From Floccularia luteovirens (taxonomy: Eukaryota > Basidiomycota > Agaricomycetes > Agaricales > Squamanitaceae): a DNA stretch of 64,000 nucleotides. Below, one piece after another: positions 14,061-26,113 of this stretch. Under the pieces are notes generated by a model. It was not told where the DNA came from and did no database searches. It saw nothing but the letters and a program-made list of their open reading frames with translations. The number at the start of each line of letters is the position of its first letter. Within the stretch, counting starts at the first letter, position 1. The DNA lies in assembly GCA_009739215.1 (NCBI GenBank), contig VSJF01000008.1, forward strand, positions 372,001 through 436,000, written 5' to 3'. The translations under genes and the position numbers were made by a program.

Positions 14061-17000
14061 TGCTCCAAAGTAATCCAAAGTTGATCGTGACTTACAGTGC
14101 CCTCTTCAGCGAGTAATCTGAATGGCTAAGCAGTAACTGGGCGGACTTTTTTACCCTGTCACATATATCCTTTGTTTAATGATAAGACTTTGTTTAATGA
14201 TGCTAAAGTTGATTGGGAAAAGCAGAGAGCTCCGATTCTTATAATCGTTAGAGATCTTTTTAGATTAAGTCACATAAATGAATAATATGGACTTTGTTGA
14301 AGCATAACACTAGCTCCGAAGTACTTAATAGTTATCGCAGTTTTATCCAAAAACTTGCTTGAGAACTATTATCCAGACTGACTCGTCACAAGTAGTTATA
14401 CCGCTGAATAAGCGAAGTGATAAAGGAAAGTTGATCTCCAAAAAGATCCTTTTCTACTCAATGATAGAGCCGCTACTTACTCTCAAAGAGTTCTCTCAGT
14501 TGAAAAACGAGAGTATATCAATGATGACATGGCATGTCTCTTTCTTGCTTGACGTAGTCGCAGAAATATAAAAGTATGCTTTCTTTATCTAACATTGGTT
14601 AAATTCATAATGGTGATGCTGCTTTGAGCGCAAACATTCCATTGCTCATTGATATCTCCTATATTATATAGTTGAGATTGTCTCCCATTATTATGGTTGA
14701 TGACTTTATCATAGACGATTGGATTCTCTACTATAGAGACTCCGAGAGTATTTGAGCACAGATGAAAATCCACACCTTTAGAATTGGAACAGATCATCCA
14801 TTTTGTCGCAGTATTGCTCTGGGGAAAGCTAAATGCGTAAGACTTTCCTTCCCAAGCTTGAAACACAGCTTCTGCGTTGGTCAACTATACTGACATTTAT
14901 GCAGATTTCATTATCGCAAGTATCAAAGTAGAATCTCTCCCTTGATGACTACAAATAGTCTCATGCTTGTGGCGCTACACCAAGCTGCCTATGCATTCAT
15001 CTACTTGAAGGGGTGTATTACGAAATGAACCAATACTTTGCTGATCGGTGAAAGGGGTGACCACCATTCGATGCATAACTTGCTTGACACAGTATCACTG
15101 GATTGCTGCATTTCTTGCGCAATTTTGGCAGCATATAAAACGACCAGAAGACTTAAGTGTCCTAGCGTATTGCCCATACTTCATATCCATATACTGATGG
15201 AAGTCAAAGTTACTTTAAATGATCTAAATCTAAATGGTTAAGATCGGAAATTCTTTCTACCTCAAATTTTATTGAAGTGGATTCAACTATTGTCTCTCTG
15301 TTAATTACAGATGATTTAATCGCTCCAAAGAGTTGATGACGATTTTTGAACACCCAGAAATGGAGATATGGACTATTGCCTTAAAAAGCAAATCCACGAC
15401 AATAACTCTCACTTAAAAAATCCAAATCTGAAACGAGCAAATTTACATCATAAGATAAGATCCACCCGTGATGGCTTTGAGTTATCTCGCCCTCTCACAA
15501 ACATTCGATTATCTATTGATTCCGATATCCAAATATTAAACTTAGGGAAATACCTAAGACAATTGGTTGAGAACTTAGTTGATTGCAGACTAAAATATTA
15601 CTTGTCGCAAAATATTCTCCCAATTAGTCCCAAGGACACCAACATCCTAATCCATAGGAGAGTCTGACGAGACTCCTATCCACTTTAGTCTCCCAAACAG
15701 GAATATCAGCGCTATACCAAGCTGCAGATATAGATAAAATTCGCAGGTCGCTGAAATATTTCGCACTTTGCTAGAATAATCTGGTTGAGACATAAAAAGC
15801 TCCCTAGTCACGAAAGTGATTTATGATATGGTCGCATAAAACCTCTGGTTTAAATACTGGATTCAGGTTTCAGAGTCCATTGACAAGGAATTTCCAGCAA
15901 AACCACTCTGGAAATAGGCAAAGAAACGGCATCCTGTCCTTTCCAGCCAACCTTGCTCATACTAAATGTTGACTCCCTGATAATATCACTAGGAGATGGA
16001 TTTTGTATTCACAATGAGCCTACTAACTCAGGATGAGGGGTGAACAGACTTTGCACTCGCAGCTCTAAGCGCGATAATTAAAGCTTTGCATCGTCGATAT
16101 TTCCACCATTTGGTTTACACCATTTTTATGCAAATCTAAGTCATTAGTTCCTGCTGCATATAGAGAAATTCACACTACTCTATTTTGCGCAAATGCAATG
16201 TTTACTGGATAAGATACCTACACCAAGGTTGAGGATGATAAGAAGAACGAATGATGCAAGTAACTATGTCCGATGGTTACAAAAATTGCATGACTCTATC
16301 ACCAGATATCTCGCACTTCGAAGAAGCTACTAAACTTCTAAGATATGCTAGAAGAAATCAAAAGATATGATGTCAAGGACACAAAGGAAGTAAATCTTTA
16401 TGCAGCTCATTACTAGCGCAAAAGAAATACTTGATAGATTATTGATGAGATCTTGACTCTCATAATCTAGTACAAACATGTCTATCTTGTCGCCCGCGAG
16501 AGGTTATTGACTATGACTTAATTGTCCAGACATCGGGTCTTCTCCTAGACTCATAAACAAGAAGTTAAGAGAATCAGAAAGTAAAGATCTATAAGACCTA
16601 GATTGAGATTGATGCCGATGACGTTACTCCGTCTCCACCATCAGCGGTGTTGAATGGCTCACTTAATTGTTTGAGATTTATCTCGTCTCTCTAGATCATC
16701 TTAGAAAATCTTGAAATCAAGTCTTATTGGTAAAAGCTATATCCAATCTGGAAAGACTTTAAAAAACAATATAGCAAATCAGCGCTAAAGACTATAAACC
16801 AACGAGTTGAAATCTAGTCAATACTCGAGATAACACCTGATAATACTAGGGTCAAATCTAGCTGCAGATTTTCAGAAACGTATCAAATCATACTGGGCAT
16901 TGGAGGTCCATAATCCTTGTAAGCCCCATTCCAAATGAGTTTTAGCCTTTCAACATGAAGTCGCGATTGCTGCTCTTAGCGCATCTGCTGACAGAAATAA

Positions 17001-17503
17001 AAGTGCAACCCTGATTCTCTACTAAGGTCGCCCAAACAGGTGCTGACTTGCTTGAATTCTTGCTTGACTTTGTCGCAGAAATCGCAAACTTGGTATTGAG
17101 TTTCCATTCAGTGGATTAAGCTGATTAGATTGCTTTCCATTGTCTTATTTATCTTTCTCTAAGAGTGAAGCACCACTTACTGCTCCCTGGACTATCGCAC
17201 TGCTGATTTGATCGCACTTGCTTGATAAAACACAAAGCAGCTCTGCTTGAAACTACATTTGCAGGTCGCTGAAATACTTCGCACCTTGCCTGAATCTATT
17301 CGCAGACTTGGCTTGCATCCTTTTAACCCAGTCGCACTTCGAAATATCCAAATGCTCGTATATGCTCGTTTTGCTGATTCAATCGCAGATTAGTAGCACT
17401 AAGCTTAGGTGATCTGGTTGCTGACTATAATACTTTTAAGTATCCACTTAGAACCTAAATGATTCGAGTTATCTCATCACATAGTGTACTAAGTGAAGGG
17501 GTG
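14061..17503 (+). other. Large non-coding interior of element A
   Basis: About 3.4 kb between gag and the 3' LTR with no frame above 99 codons. AT-rich, with scattered stops on both strands. Two near-copies of a motif starting GCAGGTCGCTGAAATA occur at about 15745 and 17261. Purine tracts like the real one (GAAGGGGTG) lie at about 15005 and 15050. Near 14395-14520 a short frame (VVIPLNKRSDKGKL, EPLLTLKEFSQLKNES) faintly recalls the pol segment after protease in element B (IVIPLNGNKERR, GRLLSMGQFLAEKGNS). It may therefore be a strongly decayed pol, but that is weak evidence. Confidence 0.6.
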
Positions 17504-17876
17504 TGTTGCGTCAGCACAATCACATGATGGATTACATAATTCGTCAGGTGATGAGTCAGATGATATGTCACATGATATGTCACATGACTACACTCACATA
17601 TGCCCCATGCATCACGTGCAGTATGACTAAGCATGTTCTATAACCTTCTACAAGGTTCTATGAAGTAGACATGTGACTATGACGGACATAGCACGGACCC
17701 TTATGCAAATATGTACATACAGCTAGAACTGTATATAAGGACACTCTTATGCGAATAGATACCTTGTCCTATTCTATAGGTAGTAGCTAGTAACTAACCG
17801 TAAGGTGTGATCTAAGTAAGCACAAGGTAAGACTTTGAGTTCCTCCACTGTGTCTTGCACACATGGCTGCTCAACA
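17504..17876 (+). repeat. 3' LTR of element A
   Basis: Same 373-bp sequence as the 5' LTR at a constant offset of 5,500 bases. Preceded by the purine-rich AGTGAAGGGGTG, the expected plus-strand primer, and followed by the GGAAT target duplication. Confidence 0.93.
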
Positions 17877-17881
17877 GGAAT

Positions 17882-18747
17882 CAGGAATCAGCGAGGAGAG
17901 ACATCTTTGGTTATGGTAGTGTCATGGTATGTTAATATAAACTCGGGCTAGGGGGTCCACTATTTTTTTGACAAGTTCCTGAGTCTGGAATTCTCTCCTT
18001 CTTGGGGAGGTAGGTAGGGACACATTTGCAGCCTTCCCTTTGATATTCCAAACTTGGTATTGTCTTCGGCGTTAAAGAAGGACCAGTCCCCTCCCCGAAA
18101 GATGGCGAGAAGCTAGCTTGGCTAGCTTAGAGTTCCCTTTTTTTCTTCCGACCAATGGACAAGGCGGCGCCACTGAGAAATCATTTAGTGCTAGGAGACC
18201 TGTAGGCAGGGCAGTGAAAAAATTACATATGTAGAAGTGATTGTAACCTAGGTGTTCCAGGTAAACTTTCTTTATGTATATAAAAACCTTACTTGGACAG
18301 ATTCAATGATTTTGATGGATGGCTTTCCGGGACAGTTTACTGCTCGCTGAGTTATGTCTGTTTCAGAAAGAAGTCAACCCCTTTACGTAAAAGAACCATA
18401 AAGGAAGATGCTCGCGGGAGGCATAATCGTGAGAAATCCTCGGCATTCCATGTCTTCGAATACCCGTACTCGAGCGTACTTATCCTTCATGTTTTCTATA
18501 TATGAAAACACGTTTCAACATCTCAGAACATCTCAGTGGAGCGCAATATATGTATCAAAAGATGAGCAATATATTTCAAGGTAGAATGTTAAACGATATA
18601 TGCTCTGGGTTAACTAACAACTGTATCAAAGAATTGAATATCAATTGGAATATGTTCGAACTCTTTCACTTCAGTCAAGAAGCATAAGTTCAAAGTAGTC
18701 ACAACCCGAGGATTGCGGGGTGACTACCCTTCTGGCCTTAAAAGCCC
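17882..18747. other. Intergenic, no gene seen
   Basis: Flank of element A and the 3' side of the secreted-protein gene. Two 60-70 codon frames at 18293-18687 show no domain. Nothing else was recognised. Confidence 0.45.
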
Positions 18748-19474
18748 TCAAGGGCGGCGGAATACGAGGTGCTTGCCGTCGCTGGACTGCGAAGCAAGGA
18801 ATCCTCCCCAGGCCCACTACATATAACCAACATTATCAACTGGCTTGCACTGATCATTCGAACGGACAACTCACGTTGATGTAGCCACCATCACCGATTC
18901 TGGTGAACCATCCAGAGCGAGCCCAATAAATCTCGTAACTATATGCGCACGATGTCAAGAAAATCCAATTGACCCCCGACAAATGAAACTAACCCAATGG
19001 TTCCGCCAACTTTGATGTCAAATTCCTGATGCCAATGGTCCCAGTCCTGTCCACGTGTGCCATCCCACTGGTATTCATGCTTCGTGTGGCATACCACGAA
19101 GTTGAATGAAGGGTATTTGCTGCGCATGGTGGAGATCATCTCCTGTGTGAACTTTTCCCTGTTCTGTGCTTTATCTGAGTATATAACTTTGCTTTTAGAA
19201 CCTGAAGATTTACTTTGTTATCTCTATCGACTTGCTCCAGGATTCCCTTGATCACATTCAAGACATCCCGGGCAGGTCCTGCAGCGCCCGCTTGACGTGG
19301 CGTAAGACCGGTCTCTGGAGTGCCTGCAGAGTTGTCAATAGTAATGATACTGTCGACGCCTGTAGCGACGACACCGCCATTGACATTGTCTCCGGCTGTG
19401 TGCGGGAGTGCGGATACTACTGTGGAAAGAAACAGGCCTGCAAGAATTGCAGCTTTGCTGAAAATACCCTTCAT
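18748..19474 (-). CDS. Small secreted protein, intact copy of a local pair
   Basis: Four exons, 19474-19214, 19163-18994, 18938-18875 and 18816-18748, make 188 codons (187 aa). A signal peptide (MKGIFSKAAILAGLFLSTVVSALP) is followed by a low-complexity linker with TGLTPRQAGAAGPARD, a short helix (LNVIKGILEQVDRDNKNREK), and a compact C-terminal domain rich in Trp, His and Gly: VVCHTKHEYQWDG, DWDHWHQEFD, GGTIGYEIYWARSGWFTR, GDGGYIN, WAWGGF. The Trp/aromatic-rich end suggests a small beta-domain, but I do not recognise the family. TATAAAA lies about 70 bases upstream of the start (19542-19548). A broken duplicate lies at 41907-42623 beyond the transposon island, with the same intron positions. 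Confidence 0.82.
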
Positions 19475-20277
19475 GTTGTGCTGATGTTGTTTTTGTGTGG
19501 AAGGGAAAGATTGGTGAGGATTATTGCAGAAATTCTTGAGCTTTTATACGCATGCACTGTTTAATTGTCAATTATTTCCTAGGTGCGCAATATCTCTAGC
19601 ATCACACACTTTTGCTAGGTTGCAATACACCATGTGTAGCCACCGTACATCTCGCAATGGCTCATTCGGTTGTCGTCTTCTTTTCGTGTTGCAAGTCTAA
19701 TTGTGGTTAGCTCCAGATGACAAGTCGCGACATTCAAATGATGCGGTGTTGCTTGGGTGGGCCGTGAAACTCTTCCGACAAAGTAAAATGAATGCTTTTC
19801 GACTGCCAAGGCGAAGTCCTAGTACGCAATGCTCGAAATAAAACCCTCCCGGCCTCAGACGGAGAGAAATAATCCGTTTCGCGTATGTAAGATATGTTCT
19901 AGTTTATTGTGTCCACCCCCCCTGCTAACCGAATTCGCTCTCGAAACGGCTCAGCCTTCAAAAGAGGCGCCAGCTGGGCCACTAAAATGATTTGTGGGTG
20001 AGGTCGTGTCGTACACTAGCAGGTATGGCACCTTAAATCATGATGAATATCAGAGCATCAAACATGCTAATGGACAGTAGTAGGCCTCGAGTATCTTATA
20101 GATCGTAAATCATGCTTGTAGGCATCAAATTAGCTTCTCATCGTGTCAAGAAAGGATAGGATGAAAAAATTGGTATTACTACATATGCTAGTGTTGAAAG
20201 AAAACAAGGCCGCGCCTGGTATGTATGTAACATGAGATCAGGATCCCTGTATCCTGCTTGGGAGGTCAGAAGGCTTG
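19475..20277. other. Upstream region of the secreted-protein gene
   Basis: Holds the TATAAAA promoter element and about 700 bases without a supported gene, up to the stop of the next minus-strand gene. Parts resemble the corresponding region upstream of the pseudogene copy (42640-43080), for example the CTTTTATACGCA block and the TGCTAACCG block, so the local duplication covered the promoter too. Confidence 0.55.
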
Positions 20278-21776
20278 TCAGTCGAGTGGACAACCATCAA
20301 TCTCGTTAGGGATTGGTGGTAGGTCCTTCTGCAAAGTTGGCAATGGTAGTTCCTTCCGAGGTGGTGGCTCTGTGAGTTCTGAAGACTCTGTTTCATTTGA
20401 CAGCCATGATGATTCTGGTAACGAGTCCGCCTTCTGTTGTCCGACTGCTGTATGCATCCCGAAGTCTAGCTCATCGAGAAATTGTGAAATAGCTTCCCAA
20501 TATCCAGACTGCAGGTGTGTATCGGCTTGCGGATCACAAATTGCGTTATCTTTCAAATGAAAAGAAATACTGTAGACATGAATACGCACTATGACGTCCT
20601 TCAGGAAATCTTAGGAACCTCACTGCTGCTAGACTCGAGTCATTGTCGTTTCTGTTCGATGCGATTTTTTGTAGTTTTTCCATGTGAGTGTGTGGAACAA
20701 CATCATCCTGCATCCCACCGAGCATTAAGATAGGAATGTTGGGGTCTATTTTGCTGATAGTCGCGGCAGATGGCCACTTTTCAGTAATAAGCGGCCGGAA
20801 ATGGCGGAAATTGCGTCGAAAGATTTCTGGAACCGAGGTGAACGTGTTCTCAATGATGAGAGCACGGACATCCTATAAGTAAGCAGTAAGAAACACGTTA
20901 AACATCTGGTACCAGACTTTTGCATACATGTGGATGCCTACTTGTAAGGTGAATTCCAACGGCTCCACCCAATGATTGGCCGTATATTATCTAAGAAAAT
21001 CATAATTGGGCAACATGTTTCTCATTTTGCAAGTGTGCTTATCTCTTACCACTGGTAGGTCTGTGTGCCGGACATATCGTTTGATAACATATTGAATGAT
21101 GGCCTCGGCGTCACTTTGAATCCCTGACAGAAGTACTATACCTCAACTATAGTTATGCAATTCAAATACTCACCTTTCTCGGAGGGTTCCCCTTCCGAGT
21201 GGCCATATCTATTGTAATAGGTACGTCAGTAAGCCATCCTCCACAAGAAAGAATTCTTATGAACCCCCGATAGGATGCTGCAACCACGTCGCAACGAAGC
21301 TTTAGGAATTCTTCGGCTAGCGGTAGTATGTCACCATGGTTGTGCGTATGTCCATGAAACATGATTACAATGGCACGTGTAGGCTACCGAAGACGAAGGG
21401 TACTATATGAACCAAAATAATTTCATTGACTTAATATCGCATACCTTTATCTCTGAGGCTGTCCGATTCCCATACCACTGTTGACGAATGAAATAGCACC
21501 GTAGTTTCACATGACCATCCGCTTCAATCTCTATATCATTGTATTTTGAAATCGCTGAAAGACTCGTAGGCTCTACGACATCTACAAAGAGCAACTGTTG
21601 AGTCATTGTTTATTTTATTTCATTCCTTATCCAAATTCAACATACATCGCGGTTTGGGCTCAAAACTCGCAGGATATATAAGGTACCTTTGTCCATGATT
21701 CACCAGCTATGGATGGGAATCTATCAGCACAATGGCAAACTAAATAACGCCTACCAACTTTGACAAAGTCTGCCAT
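20278..21776 (-). CDS. Diverged Bem46/ABHD13-like hydrolase, paralogue with Pro-rich tail
   Basis: About ten exons on the minus strand. Core segments in order: LVNHGQRYLIYPASFEPKPR (membrane-anchor region), VKLRCYFIRQQW, AIVIMFHGHTHNHGD, YGHSEGEPSEKG, the nucleophile elbow IIYGQSLGGAVG, ALIIENTF, LMLGGMQDDVVP (acid) and RHNNAICDPQADT followed by QSGYWEAISQFLDEL (histidine region). Exon junctions fall where they do in the gene at 5255-6788, showing common descent. Differences: the usual HGNGGN oxyanion sequence reads HGHTHNHG here, and an extra tail (EPPPRKELPLP, KDLPPIPNE) ends at 20278. The first exon is uncertain: MADFVK at 21776 spliced to LVNHG is possible, but the true start may be further upstream. 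Confidence 0.75.
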
Positions 21777-22424
21777 TATGGATAGCTCTGAGAACGATAA
21801 TACACCAATGCGGAAAGAATGAAGAAGCTATTGGTTGGATACGCTGTCGAAACGTACGGAAGTATGAAGAAAGGTCAAGGAGTTGTTGCTGTGCATTAAT
21901 TTCAAGAATCTGACACGAGTTGATTTGTGGGTCCTTGAGACTTTGTTGATACATGTGACTTGATAACCTATTTTGAAAAATACACATCACGAAGTTTATT
22001 TTGAAATACATAGAATCTTGGTGAGCCCGACTAAGATGTTCTTGTCTGGGTTGATGTGGCATTGAAGTACATGATAGCCTTGTTGCTGGATCCCTGGGGA
22101 CGGTCTCCGGAGTCCTGTCTATGCGCGCTATTCGAGCTTCGTGTTTAGTATGCTACAGAACAGACTCAACGGAGCATTGGCTGCACCAGGTGGAGGTATT
22201 TTCTATGTGACATTACTGCTGTCCCTTTTGATTTGTTTAGAATGCCCTAGTCATGTTGAAGCTTATATAACGAGCAAGAACCAAGAACCACTGCGATGCC
22301 AGTTGACGTTGACCAGGGCCCATGGATGATCTACTCATTTTGTCCTATAGTGGGGTTCAACGAGCTTCTAAGAACAATAGAGGCTGTGAAACTTTCCGGA
22401 AAAAAATTGTCCCAAGATAGGTTT
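21777..22424. other. Intergenic before the transposon island
   Basis: Upstream of the hydrolase; it may contain its real first exon and promoter. Short frames at 21751-22062 and 22141-22329 show no domain. A GGTTT at 22420-22424 is the left target duplication of the solo LTR that follows. Confidence 0.45.
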
Positions 22425-22845
22425 TGTTGAGCAGCGCCTGTCACACACAGTGATAGGAACTATCTTACCTGGGGTTCTTACTGTTGCTTAGAGGGGCTGT
22501 ACTACTAACTACTACCAAGTAATTTGGACAAGGTATATTGATGTTACTACCTTTGTTATATACATTGTAGTCATGGCTGTGTAATACCTAATGTAGTTAC
22601 CAGCGTGTATATGAAACACCTTGTGTCTACTCTGGGTAGAACATGAGTCATACACGTTCTATAACATGAGTCATATGCATGTCTGCAGTAAGCTCTAGAA
22701 TGCTCTAGACCATGTGTGTCATTACATCTTAGTCATTATATAGGTGTGACCTTATCTTATCTTATCAGGTCTACAACACATGACTGATGAGCACATGACT
22801 AATCACATGACTACTAATCTATCACATGGAGTTGCTGTCGCAACA
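22425..22845 (-). repeat. Solo LTR (421 bp), family S
   Basis: Runs from TGTTGAGCAGC to GTCGCAACA and is flanked by perfect 5-bp GGTTT copies (22420-22424, 22846-22850). No internal sequence follows, so it is a solo LTR left by LTR-LTR recombination. Orientation is set by comparison with element A, whose LTR ends GCTGCTCAACA. A truncated copy of the same LTR lies at 32232-32544 in the other orientation. Confidence 0.85.
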
Positions 22846-22909
22846 GGTTTGCCATCACTGAAGCACCTCATACTTGGTAGGACTACCTTGCAACTATCCT
22901 GAAACATAC

Positions 22910-23744
22910 TGTTGAAATAACAAGCACATGCAAGTCCAAATGCGCACCCAAATTCATCAGACATAATGCACCTTCATCTTATTATACCATTCCTTTTATT
23001 AACACCTGCATCAATAATTATACCATTCCTTTTTCATGTCCTCCTTTGATCACTTAAAAGTAGATTTGTTTGTTTTCGCTTTTTACACTACCTTGAAAAG
23101 GTATAGCCTATCTGCTCTTTAAATATTTAAACATCTTGATATTTTCCAAACACCTCAGTTGTTTGACCATGCAAACACTGAGGTGAGAACATTCTTTACT
23201 TTCCTTACAATTTATACTAATAGTAAAGTAGCTAGCATGTTTACTATTAAGGTAAATAATATTATAGTCATTTGACCATGCAAACACTGAGCTAGTGTAT
23301 TTACTATTAAGACATATACTTGTCATAATCTCACAGGTTATTGGGCCCTGCTAGCCACTGTGCAAGTCCCCTGCTGAATGACCTGCCTACCATGTCCACT
23401 GCTACTTCCCTTTCTGATACTCTGTCTAACTCTGTTCCCAAGCTTGATTAGTCTGGCCTTAATTGGGCAATCTTTTCATTCTGTTTTCAAGATGCTATTG
23501 AGGCAAAAGGCTTCTGGGGCCATTTTGATAGCATCTTGAAATGTCCTATACCAGCTGATGCTAGCAAATCACCTACTGAAGCTGAACTCAATGCCATGTA
23601 TGAATGGGACAAAAATGAGTACTCCACCAAGACTCTGTTAACACAAAGACTTCCTGATTCAGCCCTAATGCGTATCCGAATGAAAACAACTGTCGCTGAA
23701 CAATGGGCTATAATTAAAACAGACTATATGGAAAAAGGAGCATA
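22910..23744 (+). mobile_element. Truncated Copia element of the element-C family
   Basis: A 426-bp LTR (22910-23335, TGTTGAAATAACA...ATCTCACA) is followed by the primer site GGTTATTGGGCCC and the first part of gag (from 23391). The gag start matches element C (STATSLSDTLSNSVPKL) but has an early TAG. The element breaks off after KGAY at 23744, where the CCATAG-repeat element begins. The rest of gag, pol and the second LTR are missing. Confidence 0.85.
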
Positions 23745-23819
23745 TATCAGCAAATCCTGGTTTTAGTCTGACTTGAGCCATAGTAAGCCATAGCACTTGT
23801 AGTGATCCATAGTGATCCA

Positions 23820-24176
23820 TGTTGAGCAGCACCCTGTTTACACAGTAGAGGGGACTGTTCTTACCTTAGAGCTTACTTAGGTTCTTAGAGACTTAGGTGC
23901 TAGTTACTGACTACTACGAATATAATTCGACTAAGGACATAAGGTCCAGTAGCTCTACTTATATACATAATTGCTGTTTGTACAGCTTTGTACAATGGTC
24001 CATGCGCAGGTACACTAACATATCATGTGACTACATATGGAAGGTTATAGAACCTTGTAGAATGTTCGTGGATATCACGTGCCATAGAGCATATGAGTGT
24101 GAGACACGTCATCAGTCACGTGCTCCATCACATGATCAATTATGTAATCAGTCATGTGATTGTTGCTGTCGCAACA
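23820..24176 (-). repeat. 3' LTR of element B
   Basis: 357 bp from TGTTGAGC to CGCAACA, offset 6,048 bases from its partner. It differs from the other LTR at two sites (a CATGCGC here against CGTGCGC there, and GACACG here against GACACA there); both are G/A changes inside CpG. Confidence 0.93.
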
Positions 24177-24379
24177 CACCCCCTCACTTAGTACACAGTG
24201 TGAGTCCATTGAAGGATATCATTCTGGTATCTAAGTGGAAACAGAGACAGCAACTAGAGAACAATCTCAATAGTGTGTCTCTAGTTAAATAGAGTAATAG
24301 TGCCAGAGAATTAGCATCATTTTTATGATCTGCAATAGATCTACTATGCGCTTCTCACTCTTAGGAGGCATCAACCAAA

Positions 24380-25351
24380 TTACTGCGAATAAAATTCAAG
24401 CTGTAGTTGGGTGCGGCACTTATGAAAAAGAATGTTAGACAGAGGTTTTGTTAACATGTCTGCCGGATTGTTTACTCCTTCAACGAAGAAAACCTTGACC
24501 TTTCCGTTTTCGATACACTCTCGTATATAATGGTAACGGATGTCAATGTGCTTTGTGCGCCGTTCGGCGACAGGATTGGAAGCTATGAAATTTGCTCCCT
24601 GATTATCCATGTAGATTGGTATTGGTTTTACGAAGGGTAAACCAACCTCATCAAAGACATTTCTCATCCACATGAGTTGGCGACAACAGTCAGAGCCTGC
24701 CATATATTTGGCCTCAGTGGAGCTTAGTGCTATGGTTTTTTGTCTGCGGCTTTGCCACGCAACGATGCCTTTAGCTAGCATTATATAGAAACCTGTATGG
24801 GACTTACGCGACGTTTCGTCAGACGCCCAGTCGGAATCTGTGTAGGCATATAATCCTTCACCGGACTTGCCCACATAATTGATTGTGTAGTCCTGGGTAC
24901 CGACCAGATACCTCATAATGTATTTTGCCTTTTCGACATGGTCTGGTGTTGGATTTGCTGAAAAAGTTGATAACCTGATTACTGCATAGGCAATATCAGG
25001 TCGAGTTCCAATCATTAGATACAGCAAACTTCCAATGATTTGTTGAAACTCTGTTCTCAGAGCAGGGGTCGCGGTTCCCTCATTAGGGACTGGTTTATAG
25101 CCAGCAGGGAGTGGTGTATCAGCTCTTCGGGCATTCACCATGCCGAAGCGCGCAAGAACCTTTTTCAGGTAAGCTACTTGGTCTATCTTGTAAGACTGAC
25201 TGCTTCGCTCAATGCGCATGCCAAGGAATTCCTTGACATCTCCCAGATCGTGACATTCCCATTTCTTCATGAATTCCTTTTTGAGCTTGTTAACCAGGGT
25301 AGGATTAGACCCTGTCCAGATTGCGTCGTCTACATAGACTACCGCGATCAC
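24380..25351 (-). pseudogene. Element B pol: reverse transcriptase end and RNase H
   Basis: 323-codon frame carrying the catalytic YVDD of the reverse transcriptase (VVYVDDAIW), the connection domain, TRPDIAYAV, and RNase H with TDSDWASDE, SSTEAKY and HIDIRYHYIRE, ending LTKPLS and LQLEFYSQ, the usual Copia pol end. It follows, in the same frame, a stop at 25373-25375 (CAT TGA TCA), where a CGA to TGA change fits. Part of one polyprotein with the upstream frames. Confidence 0.9.
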
Positions 25352-25372
25352 GATATCTCGCTGGTCTTTTGA

Positions 25373-25960
25373 TCAATGGACAAATATTCCTGCATCACTC
25401 TGAGTACGTTGGAAGCCAAGCTCTTCCATACTCGTTACAAGTCCTCTCCACCATGCTAGAGCGGCTTGTTTAAGGCCATAAATTGCTCTTTGTAAGCGGA
25501 TGACTTTTCTCTCTTGTCCTTTGACAACGAAGCCTTCAGGTTGGACCATATAGATCTCTTCTTCAAGTTTGCCATACAGAAAGGCACTCTTGACATCCAG
25601 GCCTGTAATAGCCCAATTCTTCAGCGCAGCTAGCGCGAGAAGGATGCGCACAGTTTCAAATCTTACAACTGGCGAGAAAATCTCTTCGAAGTCTAGCCCT
25701 TCTACTTGTGAGAAACCTTTGGCAACTAGTCGTGCTTTCTTGCGACCATTGGACTTGGTCACAAACACCCATCTGTTTTTAACTACCCTTCGACCTTGGG
25801 GTAGATCTACAAGGCCAGACATTACGTCGCGCTTACGAAGAGCCTCCATTTCTTCGCGGCAAGCAACATACCATTCATCCCTGGCAGCCTTGGGTAGGTG
25901 TGCTATATCACGAAATTGAGTTGGAGTAAGATCCACAGCTGATGCGCCCATGGCAAGCAA
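25373..25960 (-). pseudogene. Element B pol: reverse transcriptase N-terminal part
   Basis: Encodes LPKAARDEWYVACREEMEAL, KNRWVFVTKSNGRKKARLVAKGFSQ, DFEEIFSPVVRFETVR, LDVKSAFLYGKLEEEIYMVQPEGF and IYGLKQAALAWW, the classic Copia RT blocks including the first catalytic Asp in LDVKSAF. It is in the same frame as the protease-integrase ORF but cut off from it by TGA (26114-26116) and TAG (25988-25990). Confidence 0.92.
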
Positions 25961-26113
25961 GTATGCCGTGAATTCTACACCCCCTTCCTATGCTAGTTTT
26001 GCAACATCAGGTTCATCTGATCCATTTTCCCTAGTGCTTATATCAGGGCGTGTATTGTCAGATGGGCGTGATTGCGCGGGACTAGGTACGGGAACCTGTC
26101 GCGGCTGTGTAAC

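Larger units (their letters stand above)
12004..17876 (+). mobile_element. Gag-only, non-autonomous Copia-type LTR retrotransposon (element A)
   Basis: A 5,873-bp element with 373-bp LTRs at 12004-12376 and 17504-17876. As far as I can compare by eye the two LTRs are identical. The 5 bases GGAAT flank both sides (11999-12003, 17877-17881), a perfect target duplication, so the insertion is very recent. Order inside: primer binding site, a leader, one gag ORF, then 3.4 kb without coding capacity, then a purine-rich tract (about 17492-17503). There is no protease, integrase or reverse transcriptase frame. Its leader and Gag resemble those of element B (23820-30224), so it probably depends on enzymes of a B-like relative. 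That dependence is inferred. Confidence 0.92.

Noticed and set aside
14585..14884. Minus-strand 99-codon frame with WMICSNSKG resembling a Copia protease WIMDSGAS
   Set aside because: Key Asp is absent and orientation is opposite to the element; resemblance is too weak.
18293..18687. Two 60-70 codon frames after element A
   Set aside because: Low-complexity and AT-rich without coding signs.
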